The notes: generated by a model from the letters alone, not told the origin. 64,000 bases of DNA from Kineosporia succinea (GCF_030811555.1 NZ_JAUSQZ010000001.1:7313241-7377240); one strand, 5' to 3'. Positions 34,154 through 42,724 are shown, counted from the stretch's first letter. Program-made: numbers and translations.

Positions 34154-35002
34154 TCAGCCGATCTTCCAGGCCCCGGCGACCAGGTCCCGGGTGGGTGTCC
34201 AGACCAGGCGCCCCTTCTCGACGTCCTCGTAGGTGAGGGTGACGCTCTGGTGGGTTCCGGCCTTCACGGTGACGGCCTGGGTGGTGACCGGGCGGTGGTC
34301 GCCGCCGTCCGCGTCCTCCCAGATGAACTTCGCCGGCACGACCCTGACGCTCTTCACGGCCTCGACATCGAGCTTCAGCGTGCCCTTTCCGTCGCGGGTG
34401 GTGGCCGAGCGCGGCGTCACCCTGGCCACGACCCGACCGGCCCGGTAGACGCTGACCGTGCTGCCGCGCTGCAGGTAGCTGGCGGGCAGGAGCTCGGCGG
34501 CGCCGTCGACGGCCTTGCCCTCGACCAGCCAGGCGCCGGCCACGGTGTTCTCGTCCGGCACGTAGATGACGTCGCCGTTGCCGACCCCGTCGAAGGCGAT
34601 GGAGACGGTCTTCCTGGTGTTCGCGGCCACGCTGATGCGGCGGTCGGGGTTGGCGGCCTCGTTGTCGCTGCCCTCCTCGTCCTCCCAGATGAACTGGCCG
34701 GCCGTGAACGCGAACGGCTTCTTCGCGTCGACGGTCAGGACGAGCTTGCCCCTGCCCCGGGGGTGCGCGGCCGACGTGACCGTGACGGTCGCCCGGGTCC
34801 GGCCGTCGCGGTAGACCGTGACGGTCTCGCCGCGCTGCACGTACGCCGTCTGGTGCCCGGCCTTCGGGAGAGAGGTGGTGCCCGCGGTCGCCGCCTGCGC
34901 GGTGGGCGCCAGGAACGCGCCGCCCACGAGCATTCCCCCGGCGACCAGCGCCGCTGCGGTCTTCTTCAGCGCTGACTTCTCCTCGTCCGGTGGTGCTCCC
35001 AT
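34154..35002 (-). CDS. Secreted protein with two tandem homologous domains
   Basis: 282 residues if the ATG at 35002 is used. A signal peptide (KKTAAALVAGGMLVGGAFLA, cut near AQAA) precedes two copies of a domain of about 105 residues. Each runs Y-x-QRG-x-TV-x-VYR...FIWED...V-x-AGAW. The repeats differ enough to be an old duplication. The family is unknown. A CTG at 34969, 9 nt after GAGGAG, would give MKKTAAA and a textbook signal peptide, so the true start may be non-canonical. It is divergent from ddl. Confidence 0.72.
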   Translation of the reverse strand: MGAPPDEEKSALKKTAAALVAGGMLVGGAFLAPTAQAATAGTTSLPKAGHQTAYVQRGETVTVYRDGRTRATVTVTSAAHPRGRGKLVLTVDAKKPFAFTAGQFIWEDEEGSDNEAANPDRRISVAANTRKTVSIAFDGVGNGDVIYVPDENTVAGAWLVEGKAVDGAAELLPASYLQRGSTVSVYRAGRVVARVTPRSATTRDGKGTLKLDVEAVKSVRVVPAKFIWEDADGGDHRPVTTQAVTVKAGTHQSVTLTYEDVEKGRLVWTPTRDLVAGAWKIG

Positions 35003-35209
35003 CGCGATCGGGGCGCCGCGCGTGGTCGTCAGACCTCAATATGATCTCCGGACGCGGGTGTACGACCCCTGGGGGATGTCGATCCGCTACGATGGGTGAC
35101 GATTCGGGACGACTCCCCTGTATCGGCCGATCGGCCTAGTCGCGGACATACCGGATATACGTCTCCAGGCTGATGTGGTGAGCTCCCCGCCGCACCAGTG
35201 TTTTCCCTC

Positions 35210-36292
35210 ATGGGAAAGAGCTCACGCAAGATCGCCGTCCTCTTCGGCGGTCCTGGTCCCGAGCACGAGGTCAGCCTCGGTAGCGCCGGGTCGGTCCTGG
35301 CCGAGCTCGACGTCCTCGGCTGGGACGTGCTCGCCGTCGGCATCGGCAAGGACGGCCGCTGGTTCACCGGCCCGGGGTCGCGCGACCTGCTCATCACACT
35401 CGCGGACCCGGAGAAGCTGCCGCTCGGGGTCGCGGCCTCCACCGAGCCCGCCGGGCCGCGCACCACCACGTACCCGGAACCCCCGCCCCGCAGCGCGTTC
35501 GAGGGCTACGACCTGGTGCTGCCCCTGTGCCACGGCCGCTGGGGCGAGGACGGGACCCTGCAGGGACTGCTCGCCACCTACGGCCTGAAGGTCATCGGCT
35601 GCGGTGTCACCTCCTCGGCCGTCTGCTTCGACAAGCAGGTCACCAAGGCCGTGCTGACGGCCGCCGGCATCCCGGTCACGCCGGGCGTCGCGGTGCGCCG
35701 CCGCGCCTGGACGCAGGACCCGGAGGAGACCGGCCGCGTGCTGGCCAAGCAGATCGGTGCCGGCCCCTGGTTCGTCAAGCCCAACCGCAGCGGCTCGAGC
35801 ATCGGCGTCACCGCGGTCGAGCGCGCCGCCGATCTGCCCGCCGCCATCGACGAGGCCCTGCACTGGGACGACGTGGCCCTGGTGGAGGAGTTCGTGCCGC
35901 ATCGCGAACTACTGCTCGGCGTCGTCGGCACCGGCGAGGCGCTGACGGTCTCGCCTCCGCTGGAGGCCATCCAGGCCGGCGAGTTCCTCGACTACACGGA
36001 GAAGTACCGCGGCGGGCAGTTGCGGTTCGACCCGCCCGCCGGGGTCGGCCCCGAGGTGATCGAGCGCGCGCGTCAGCTGGCCACCGAGGCGTTCGAGGCG
36101 CTCGGCTGCGAGGTGTTCGCCCGCGTCGACCTGTTCCTCGACACCCGCGACGGCAGCCTGCTGGTCAACGAGGTCAACACCATCCCGGGGATGACCGCCC
36201 AGAGCGCCTTCGCCCAGCTCATGGCCCAGACCGGGCTTCCCTTCGGCGCCCTGCTCGAAACCCTTCACCAGCTCACGGAAGAAGCCCAGTGA
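35210..36292 (+). CDS. ddl: D-alanine--D-alanine ligase family protein
   Basis: 360 residues. KIAVLFGGPGPEHEVSLGSA is the N-terminal grasp motif, KPNRSGSSIGVTAVERA the ATP-binding strand, and LVNEVNTIPGMTAQSAFAQL the Mg-binding end. The omega-loop reads GEFLDYTEKYRGGQLRF, with Tyr as in D-Ala-D-Ala and D-Ala-D-Ser ligases and not the His of the D-lactate type (VanA). It joins two D-amino acids for the cell-wall precursor. It overlaps murF by 4 bp. The start is ATG 35210 or GTG 35198; neither has a strong RBS. Confidence 0.93.
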   Translation: MGKSSRKIAVLFGGPGPEHEVSLGSAGSVLAELDVLGWDVLAVGIGKDGRWFTGPGSRDLLITLADPEKLPLGVAASTEPAGPRTTTYPEPPPRSAFEGYDLVLPLCHGRWGEDGTLQGLLATYGLKVIGCGVTSSAVCFDKQVTKAVLTAAGIPVTPGVAVRRRAWTQDPEETGRVLAKQIGAGPWFVKPNRSGSSIGVTAVERAADLPAAIDEALHWDDVALVEEFVPHRELLLGVVGTGEALTVSPPLEAIQAGEFLDYTEKYRGGQLRFDPPAGVGPEVIERARQLATEAFEALGCEVFARVDLFLDTRDGSLLVNEVNTIPGMTAQSAFAQLMAQTGLPFGALLETLHQLTEEAQ

Positions 36293-37731
36293 TCCCCCTC
36301 AGCCTCGAGCACATCGCCGTCGCCACCGGCGGGCGGCTCCTCGACGCCGACCCCGAGCACGTCGCCGACAGCCTCGTCGTCGACTCCCGCCAGATCCGGC
36401 CCGGCGCGATCTTCGCCGCGCTGCCCGGTGAGCGGGTCGACGGTGCCCGGTTCGTGACCCAGGTCGTCCGCGAGGGTGCCGCCGTGGTGCTGGTTCCGCG
36501 CGAGCACCCCGACAGCGCCTCGTGGGCCGAGCAGAAGGTCCCGCGTATCGAGGTCGCCGACGTGCAGACCGCGCTGGGGCACGTCGCCCGCGCGGTGCGG
36601 CTGCGCTCGCGCGCCCAGGTCGTGGGGGTCACCGGTTCCTCGGGCAAGACCAGCACCAAGGACATGCTGGCGGCGGTGCTGTCCCCGCACCGGCGCACCG
36701 TGGCCAACGAGAAGTCGTTCAACAACGAGGTCGGGCTGCCGCTGACGCTCTCGCGGATCTCGTCCGACACCCAGATCGCGGTGCTCGAGATGGGCACCGC
36801 CGGCGCCGGCCAGATCGCCGAGCTGTGCGACATCGCGCTGCCCGACGTCGGGGTCGTGACCATCGTCGGGATGTCGCACTTCGAGCAGTTCGGCAACTCC
36901 CAGGACGCGATCGCGGTGGAGAAGTCCGCGCTGGTGCGCGCCCTGCCGCCGGAGGGTCTCGCGGTGCTGAACGCCGACGACGAGCGGGTTCTCGCGATGC
37001 GCCTGCAGGTGGCGTGCCGGGTGCTGACCTACGGCGTGCACAACGAGGACGCGGACGTGCGGGCGACGGGCGTGCGCCTCGACGCCGACGGCCGCCCCTC
37101 GTTCACCCTGCATCTGCCCGAGGGCACCGCCCCCGTCGACCTCCCGGCCACCGGTGAGCACATGGTGGTGAACGCGCTGGCCGCGGCCGCCGTCGCCACC
37201 GGGCTCGGTCTCACGGTCACCGAGATCGCGCAGGGCCTGGCCAGTTTCACCCTGTCGCCGGGCCGGATGCAGACCAGCGAGCGGGCCGACGGCGTGCGCG
37301 TGATCGACGACAGCTACAACGCCAACCCGGTGTCGGTGGAGGCCGGCCTGCGGGCCCTGGTCGCCTCCCGTCGCGAGGGTGGACGTGCGGTCGTGGTGCT
37401 GGGCGAGATGGCGGACCTGGCCGATCTGGCCGACGAGGCGCACCGGGCGATCGGCCGGCTGGCCGCCTCCCTGGGCGTGGACCTGTTCGTCGCGGTCGGT
37501 GCCCGGCCCGAGCTCGCCGCGGCCGCCGCCCGGGAGGCCGGCCTGGAGCACACCCTGGTGCTGGACAAGCCGCAGGAGGTCGCCGCCGCGCTGGCCCCGC
37601 TGCTCGAGCCCGCCGACGTGGTGCTGCTCAAGGGCAGTCGCTCGGCCGGTCTCGAGGTCGCGGCCCAGGCACTGGCGGGGACCACGCCGGAATCGGCCCC
37701 GGAGGAGTCCGGGAAGGTCGGCGCCGCGTGA
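36289..37731 (+). CDS. murF: UDP-MurNAc-tripeptide--D-alanyl-D-alanine ligase (MurF)
   Basis: 480 residues from a GTG that overlaps the ddl stop (GTGA). Mur ligase N-terminal domain (DSRQIRPGAIFAALPGERVD), ATP loop VVGVTGSSGKTSTKDMLAAV, the carbamoylated-Lys region DAIAVEKSALVRALPPEG, and the C-terminal DDSYNANPVSVEAGLRALVA. It adds the dipeptide made by Ddl to UDP-MurNAc-tripeptide in the cytoplasm. The usual actinobacterial murF lies in the dcw cluster between murE and mraY, so this copy next to ddl is probably a paralogue. Confidence 0.93.
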   Translation: MIPLSLEHIAVATGGRLLDADPEHVADSLVVDSRQIRPGAIFAALPGERVDGARFVTQVVREGAAVVLVPREHPDSASWAEQKVPRIEVADVQTALGHVARAVRLRSRAQVVGVTGSSGKTSTKDMLAAVLSPHRRTVANEKSFNNEVGLPLTLSRISSDTQIAVLEMGTAGAGQIAELCDIALPDVGVVTIVGMSHFEQFGNSQDAIAVEKSALVRALPPEGLAVLNADDERVLAMRLQVACRVLTYGVHNEDADVRATGVRLDADGRPSFTLHLPEGTAPVDLPATGEHMVVNALAAAAVATGLGLTVTEIAQGLASFTLSPGRMQTSERADGVRVIDDSYNANPVSVEAGLRALVASRREGGRAVVVLGEMADLADLADEAHRAIGRLAASLGVDLFVAVGARPELAAAAAREAGLEHTLVLDKPQEVAAALAPLLEPADVVLLKGSRSAGLEVAAQALAGTTPESAPEESGKVGAA

Positions 37732-38645
37732 GCACCGAAACGCCCGGCCCGGTCCGGACTCCCGTCACCCACCTGCCGGGCGGCCGCTGGAAGAGCCTCG
37801 CGGTCAAGGACGAGACCCGGCAGAAGTCGGGTGCTTTCAAGTACCGGGGCACCAGCCACCGGGTGGCCGGGCTGCCCCGCGGCACCCGGCTCGTGGCGGC
37901 CTCGACCGGCAACCACGCCTCCGGCCTGGCGGCGGCCTCGGCCGAGGCCGGGCACCGGCTGACCGTGTACGTGCCCGGCACCACCCCCCGCGTCAAGCTC
38001 GACCGGATCACCGGCGCGGGCGCCGAACCGGTGCTGATCGAGGGCGGTTACGACGACTGCGAGCTCGCCGCGCGGCAGGCCGCGCAGGAGACCGGCGCGC
38101 TGTTCGTGCACAGCTTCGACGACGACCTGGTCATCGACGGGCACCGCAGCCTGTTCCGGGAGTGCGAGGAGCAGTTCGGCCTGCCGGACGTGGTTTTCGT
38201 GCCGGTCGGCGGCGGCGGGCTGGTGACGGCGGCGCTGCGCGAGTGGGGCGGCCGGGTGCGGGTGGTCGGCGTCGAGTACGACGGCGCACCGGCCCTGGAG
38301 CGCTCGCTGAGCGACAAGGAACGCGTCACCCTCGACAGCGCGACCGGTATGCCCGAGGGCCTGCTGGTGCGCCGGATCGGCCGGATCGCGTTCGACACCG
38401 CCACCGAGCACGCCCTCGAGGTGCTCACCGTCTCGGACGCCGACCTGCAGGTGTCGATGCGCAAGCTCTGGAGCGACGCGGGGATCCGGGCCGAGGGCGC
38501 CGGGGCCGCGGCCCTGGCCGCCGCGCTGCACCGGGGCATCCCGGAACACCGCGCCCTGTGCGTGGTCTCCGGCGGCAACATCGACGAGGCCACCTGGCGG
38601 CACTGGGTGGAAGGTCCCACCCTCGACCGCGCCGACGCCTCGTAG
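37728..38645 (+). CDS. PLP enzyme of the threonine dehydratase/serine racemase type
   Basis: 305 residues starting at a GTG that overlaps the murF stop (GTGA). PLP-binding Lys38 lies in QKSGAFKYRGTSHRV, the Asn loop is VAASTGNHASGLAAASAEAG, and the phosphate loop is VVFVPVGGGGLVTAALREWG. The fold-type II family includes threonine dehydratase, serine/threo-hydroxyaspartate racemases and related lyases. Placement as the third gene of a ddl-murF operon favours supply or removal of an amino acid used for the peptide stem, for example D-Ser, but the reaction cannot be read from sequence. Confidence 0.88.
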   Translation: MSTETPGPVRTPVTHLPGGRWKSLAVKDETRQKSGAFKYRGTSHRVAGLPRGTRLVAASTGNHASGLAAASAEAGHRLTVYVPGTTPRVKLDRITGAGAEPVLIEGGYDDCELAARQAAQETGALFVHSFDDDLVIDGHRSLFRECEEQFGLPDVVFVPVGGGGLVTAALREWGGRVRVVGVEYDGAPALERSLSDKERVTLDSATGMPEGLLVRRIGRIAFDTATEHALEVLTVSDADLQVSMRKLWSDAGIRAEGAGAAALAAALHRGIPEHRALCVVSGGNIDEATWRHWVEGPTLDRADAS

Positions 38646-38656
38646 TGCGGGCCCGG

Positions 38657-39319
38657 TCAGCGTACCTGCCCGTGCTCCCAGGCCCAGGCCGCGATCTGGA
38701 CCCGGTTGCTGAGGCCGAGCTTGGCCTGCACGTTGGCCAGGTGCGACTTGACCGTGCCGAGGGCGAGGAACAGTTCGTCACCGATCTCGGTGTTGGTGAG
38801 CCCCCGCGCGGCGAGGCGCACGATCTGCATCTCGCGGTCGCTGAGCACGGTCTCGTGCGGTGTGTTCGGGCCGGGCGGGGCGGTCGCCGGCCCGCTCTGG
38901 CGCCGCTGCAGCAGTCTCAGCGTGAGCGAGGGGCTGATCAGCGCGTCCCCGGCCGCGGCGGCACGCACCGCCTCGATCAGCAGGGCCGGCCCAGCGTCCT
39001 TGAGCAGGAATCCGAGGGCGCCGTTGTCGAGGGCGGTGTCGACGAACGCGTCGTCGCCGAACGTCGTGACCACCACGACGCGCATCGGGTCGGGCGCGTC
39101 CGGGCCGGCCAGCAGGCGGGTGACCTCCAGGCCGTCGAGCCCGGGCATCTGGATGTCGACCATCACCACGTCGGGCCGCAGCCGGCGCGCGGCCTCGAGG
39201 GCCTCGACCCCGTCGGCGCACTCGGCGACCACCTCGATGTCCGGATGCGCGCCGAGGATCATCGCGAAACCGGTGCGCACCATCTCCTGGTCGTCGGCGA
39301 CCAGCACCCGGATCGTCAC
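38657..39319 (-). CDS. NarL/LuxR family response regulator
   Basis: 220 residues. The receiver domain has ADD (8-10), Asp55 in VVMVDIQMPGLDG and Lys in LGFLLKDAGPAL. The LuxR HTH is LSDREMQIVRLAARGLTNTE, then ALGTVKSHLANVQAKLGLSN. It is coupled to the preceding kinase by a 4-bp ATGA overlap. It is convergent with the PLP enzyme gene (11 bp gap). It forms the second NarL-type two-component system bordering the ddl operon. Confidence 0.95.
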   Translation of the reverse strand: MTIRVLVADDQEMVRTGFAMILGAHPDIEVVAECADGVEALEAARRLRPDVVMVDIQMPGLDGLEVTRLLAGPDAPDPMRVVVVTTFGDDAFVDTALDNGALGFLLKDAGPALLIEAVRAAAAGDALISPSLTLRLLQRRQSGPATAPPGPNTPHETVLSDREMQIVRLAARGLTNTEIGDELFLALGTVKSHLANVQAKLGLSNRVQIAAWAWEHGQVR

Positions 39320-40608
39320 GGGCTCAGCTCTTTCGCCCGGGCGGGCCGCGCCGGGCGCGCCGGACGGGAGTGCCGCGACGGGCGCCTCGACCAGCCCGAC
39401 CGGGTCGGCCGACCCGACGCCCCGAGTCTCGGTGTCTCCAGCGGGTCCGGCGTCAGGGGCAGCGAGACCTCCACCTGCCAGCCGCCGCCGCTGCGCCCGG
39501 CGCGCACCTTACCACCCAGGGCCTTGGCCCGTTCCCGCAGGCCGATCAGCCCGAACCCGCCACCGGTCGCGGTGTTCCGCGGCGTGCTGCGGGGGCCGTC
39601 ACCGGTCTCGGCCCGGCCGTCGTCGGTGACCACCACGCGCAGGCCCCGCCGGTCGCGGTCGACGCGCACCACGGCCCGGGTGACGTCACGGGCATGACGG
39701 CTGACGTTCGTGAGTGCCTCCTGGATGACCCGCAGCACGGCCTGCCGGTGCACCGGCGGCACGTCGCCGACCTCGACGGTGAGCTGGGTCTTCACACCGG
39801 TGGTGTGCTCGAAACGCTGGGTCAGGGCCTCCAGGTCGGCGGGCCAGTCCGGCCCGCGGCGCGCGGCGGCGACCTCGCCGTCGTCGATGCGCAGCACCGA
39901 GACGATCCGGCGCATCGACTCCAGAGCCTCCACCGACGCGCGTTCGATCTGGTCGAACGCCGCGCGGGCGGCCGGGTCGGGGCCGGTGGTCAGAGCCGCG
40001 GCCTGCGCCATCACCAGGATGCCGGTGACGTGGTGGGCGAGGTCGTCGTGCAGGTCACGGGCGATGTCCTGGCGTTCGGCGGCGAGCACCGCGGCCAGTT
40101 TCCGCTCACCGGTCTCCTCGCTCTCGCGCAGGCTCCAGCCGATGATCACCGAGACCGCGGCGGCGAAGGCCACGAGCGACATGTAGAACGCGCTGTGCGG
40201 GCCGGGTTCCCGCCACGGCACCGCGACCACGGCCAGCACCAGCGCGACCAGGACGGCGCTCTCGGGACGGCCGGTGGAACGGCGGCGCGAGACCAGCACG
40301 ACCAGCACGAGCAGGCTGGCGGCCTCCATCACCGAGAACTGCCCCTCGAGGCCGCCCCAGGCCGAGACCAGCGACAGCGCCCAGGAGGCCAGCGACACCG
40401 TGGCCGAACCCCACAGCAGAGCGCGGCGAGCGTCGTGCCGGGGCCAGACCACCAGCCAGATCGCCGCCACCACCGCGAGCGACGCCGCCACCGCGAGACA
40501 GGTGCCGACCCCGGCCCCACCGACGACCGCGAGCCCGAAGACCACACCGCTCAGACAGCAGACGCAGACCTGGATGCCGATGCGCTGCAGGAAAGAGCTG
40601 CTCATCAT
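39316..40608 (-). CDS. NarL-type sensor histidine kinase
   Basis: 430 residues from the double ATG at 40608. About six membrane helices form the N-terminal half. The HisKA_3 motif is DIARDLHDDLAHHVTGILVM, the ATPase parts are AVLRVIQEALTNVSRHARDV and GFGLIGLRERAKALGGKVRA. The C-terminus is a long basic, Arg/Pro/Ala-rich tail of about 45 residues (SRRPSRHSRPARPARPAR). The ATG overlaps the stop of a 34-aa upstream ORF. The sensed signal is unknown. Confidence 0.93.
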   Translation of the reverse strand: MMSSSFLQRIGIQVCVCCLSGVVFGLAVVGGAGVGTCLAVAASLAVVAAIWLVVWPRHDARRALLWGSATVSLASWALSLVSAWGGLEGQFSVMEAASLLVLVVLVSRRRSTGRPESAVLVALVLAVVAVPWREPGPHSAFYMSLVAFAAAVSVIIGWSLRESEETGERKLAAVLAAERQDIARDLHDDLAHHVTGILVMAQAAALTTGPDPAARAAFDQIERASVEALESMRRIVSVLRIDDGEVAAARRGPDWPADLEALTQRFEHTTGVKTQLTVEVGDVPPVHRQAVLRVIQEALTNVSRHARDVTRAVVRVDRDRRGLRVVVTDDGRAETGDGPRSTPRNTATGGGFGLIGLRERAKALGGKVRAGRSGGGWQVEVSLPLTPDPLETPRLGASGRPTRSGWSRRPSRHSRPARPARPARAKELSP

Positions 40609-40709
40609 GCCCGCCCGGTGCGGTCCGTTCTGACGACCAACCCGCCCGGGCACCAGGACGACCGCGTGGACCTGCGCACATTTCCCTGAGTGACGCCCGT
40701 GCTGCTCAC
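40605..40709 (-). CDS. 34-aa leader ORF coupled to the histidine kinase
   Basis: GTG at 40709 with a very strong RBS (GAGGAGGAG, 5 nt spacing). The peptide begins MSSTGVTQGNVRRSTRSSWC and ends RTDRTGRA. Its TGA overlaps the kinase ATG as ATGA, in a different frame from the kinase. The kinase itself has no comparable RBS, so its translation probably depends on reading this ORF. The peptide is polar and basic with one Cys, unrelated to any family that I know. Confidence 0.6.
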   Translation of the reverse strand: MSSTGVTQGNVRRSTRSSWCPGGLVVRTDRTGRA

Positions 40710-40723
40710 TGTGTCTCCTCCTC

Positions 40724-41200
40724 GGATCCGGAAATCTGTTTGACCGCCGAAGAGCCGATCAATGAGCAGGAACACCCGGTGAGAGCGAACCTGCCCATGG
40801 CCCGGAAGAATACCCAGTGCGACGACGGCCCGAACGCCACTGAGAGCCGGGCGTCCTGCGCCACGGCCGTCCCCGGCCCGACGAGGCACGCCGGGCCCCG
40901 CTCACGCCCCGCCGGACGGCCGGGAGCACCCGACACCGGCCGACCCCGGGCATTCTCGAACACGAGCACCGAAACACGGCCCACGAGTGACCGTCTCACG
41001 AAAGAACCAGGCTTCGGGAGTCAGGCCGCACACCGCCACCCCTCACCACCCGTGATCCGTCCACTACCCGGCGCTCGGTGTTCGAAGAGGCATTTCCTTT
41101 GCGCTGCCTCGCCGCGATCACCGGCCGGAATTCAATGAGCCTGCACCGAGAACCCGGCCGTGATCACGGATCTGCGCGTTCCGCCGCCCAAGTGCGCAGT
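40724..41200. other. Gap of about 480 bp without a supported gene
   Basis: Region upstream of the kinase leader ORF. It has lower GC in places (CCGGAAATCTG, AGGCATTTCCTTTGC), and all open frames have poor codon use, no RBS and no recognisable content. It must hold the kinase promoter, but no clear -10/-35 pair was found. Confidence 0.5.
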
Positions 41201-41911
41201 TCAGCCCGGTACCCTGACCTCGTCCGGACGCCGCTGATCCGGAACCCCCAGCCCTGCCACGCTCGCCGCCCGCAGGCTGGCCGCCGGGTCGCGGCCGTGC
41301 ATCCAGGTCACCACGTCGACCGCCCGCAACGGTGAAACCCGCTGCTCCAGGCCGTTCTCGGCGACCAGGTCACCGGCCCGGCGCCACAGGTCGTCCCGGC
41401 GCAGCGCATCGCGCATCGCCCACCAGTACCCGCCGCTCTCCCGCAGCCCGAACTCGCGGGCGACCACCGCGTCCCACATCGGCACCAGGGACGGACGTTT
41501 GCGCGCCATCAGCTTGCTGGCCACCGTGCGCCCGATGCCGGGATAGGCGCGCAGGGCGCGCCACAGGCGCACGAGCGCGGAACGGTCAGCGGTGAGCAGG
41601 TCGTCGTCCGCGTCGACCAGCGGGAGGGCGACCGGAATCGCGGCCAGGAGGGCGGCGAGGGAACCGGCGTCGGGCTCGAGAATGGCGATCGTGGCGGGCG
41701 CGGGCACCGTGACGGACAGCAGCGTGACGGCCGCGAGATCGGTCGGGGTGAAGCGGAACGGATCGGGGTCGGATCCGCCGAGCGTCTCGAACGCGGCCCC
41801 GGCGTAGTGCGGGACGCCCGTGCCGCCGGTCTCGAAGTAGGCCCGCAGCAGCGACGAGGCGACCGGCTCGTGGCCGGGATGCAGGGGCCAGGGAATCGAC
41901 AGCGCCGCCAT
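41201..41911 (-). CDS. DUF6308-like protein
   Basis: 236 residues. The N-terminus ALSIPWPLHPGHEPVASSLL leads into YFETGGTGVPHYAGAAFETL, and the centre RALRAYPGIGRTVASKLMAR looks like a helix-hairpin-helix-like segment. KRPSLVPMWDAVVAREFGL follows. The arrangement matches the actinobacterial DUF6308 family, with unknown function. No nuclease residues can be named. It is not obviously linked to the neighbouring IclR gene (44 bp away, same strand). Confidence 0.75.
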   Translation of the reverse strand: MAALSIPWPLHPGHEPVASSLLRAYFETGGTGVPHYAGAAFETLGGSDPDPFRFTPTDLAAVTLLSVTVPAPATIAILEPDAGSLAALLAAIPVALPLVDADDDLLTADRSALVRLWRALRAYPGIGRTVASKLMARKRPSLVPMWDAVVAREFGLRESGGYWWAMRDALRRDDLWRRAGDLVAENGLEQRVSPLRAVDVVTWMHGRDPAASLRAASVAGLGVPDQRRPDEVRVPG

Positions 41912-41955
41912 GCCTGGGATCTCGGCCGGCCGCCCGGCGGGCTGAAGGGGGCGCT

Positions 41956-42612
41956 TCAGAAGTCGCGGCGGATGACCTCGGCCGCCTCGGCCAGACGGGT
42001 ACCGATCACGTCGACCTCGGCGACACCACCGGTCAGGTAGACCACGGCGATGGCCGCGGGCGGCTGACCGGGAACGTCGAGCGGCACGGCCACCGACGAC
42101 AGGCCCCGCGTCACCTCGTCGTGGCTGGTCTCGTAGGGCAGCTCCCCCGGCTCCCGGGCGACCAGACGCCGGGTCGCCCGGCCGGGAGCCCCGCGGTCGA
42201 GCGCGTGACGGGTGCCGGGGCGCTGGGCGACCGTGGCCACCGCCGCCCGGGGCTCGACGCTGACCAGGGTGACCACCTCCTGCGCGTCGAGAAGGGTGAC
42301 GAACGCGGTCATCCCGAACTCGTTGGCGATGGCGGTCAGCTCGGGCAGCACCGCGGTCTGCAGGTCGCGGGAGACGTTGCGCGCCAGCGTGGCCAGACCG
42401 GCGCCGAGGGTCAGGTCGCCCGCCGCGTCACGGGCCACCAGGCCGTGCCCCTCGAGCGTGCGCACGATGCGGTAGGTGATCGAGCGGTGCAGCCCGAGCC
42501 GGCTCGCCAGCTCACCGATGGACAGGGGCTCGTCGGCCGCGGCCAGCACCTCGAGGGCGCTGATCCCCCGCGAAAGGGTCTGTAAAGGGGCCTCCGGCCT
42601 GCCGTCCGTCAC
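41956..42612 (-). CDS. IclR family regulator of the homoprotocatechuate cluster
   Basis: 218 residues from a GTG with GGAGGAG upstream (start chosen over 42654 for that reason). The HTH is PLSIGELASRLGLHRSITYR, and the C-terminal effector domain has FVTLLDAQEVVTLVSVEPR and EVTRGLSSVAVPLDVPG. It is divergent from the aromatic monooxygenase, as is usual for catabolic IclR proteins that respond to the pathway substrate. The inverted repeat ATAATCG...CGATTAT at 42675-42699 is the likely site. Confidence 0.92.
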   Translation of the reverse strand: MTDGRPEAPLQTLSRGISALEVLAAADEPLSIGELASRLGLHRSITYRIVRTLEGHGLVARDAAGDLTLGAGLATLARNVSRDLQTAVLPELTAIANEFGMTAFVTLLDAQEVVTLVSVEPRAAVATVAQRPGTRHALDRGAPGRATRRLVAREPGELPYETSHDEVTRGLSSVAVPLDVPGQPPAAIAVVYLTGGVAEVDVIGTRLAEAAEVIRRDF

Positions 42613-42674
42613 CAAAACTCCTCCGAACCCTTGCGCGTGACCTCTCGGAAACATACCGTTCCCGCATCAGGTCA

Positions 42675-42699
42675 ATAATCGGTCTACGCATTCGATTAT
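42675..42699. promoter_or_regulatory. Inverted repeat in the IclR/monooxygenase intergenic region
   Basis: ATAATCG (42675-42681) and CGATTAT (42693-42699), separated by 11 bp, in an AT-rich stretch between the divergent starts at 42612 and 42725. It is a candidate operator for the IclR protein and overlaps a TATAGA -10-like box for the catabolic operon. Confidence 0.6.
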
Positions 42700-42724
42700 A
42701 GAACAAGCCAAAGGCGGCGAGTCG

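Noticed and set aside
35125-35136. 12-bp palindrome GGCCGATCGGCC before ddl as operator
   Set aside because: Short and GC-rich, expected by chance in such DNA; not strong enough to list.
35210-36292. VanA-type D-Ala-D-lactate ligase
   Set aside because: The omega-loop has EKY, not the His-containing loop of VanA, and no vanH or vanX homologue is present.
40740-41138. Open frame of 132 codons in the gap upstream of the kinase
   Set aside because: No RBS, Arg/Pro/Ser-rich composition without a fold signature, poor codon pattern.
41956-42654. Upstream start of the IclR gene at 42654
   Set aside because: The GGAGGAG sequence is placed correctly for the GTG at 42612, and the extra residues are not conserved in character.
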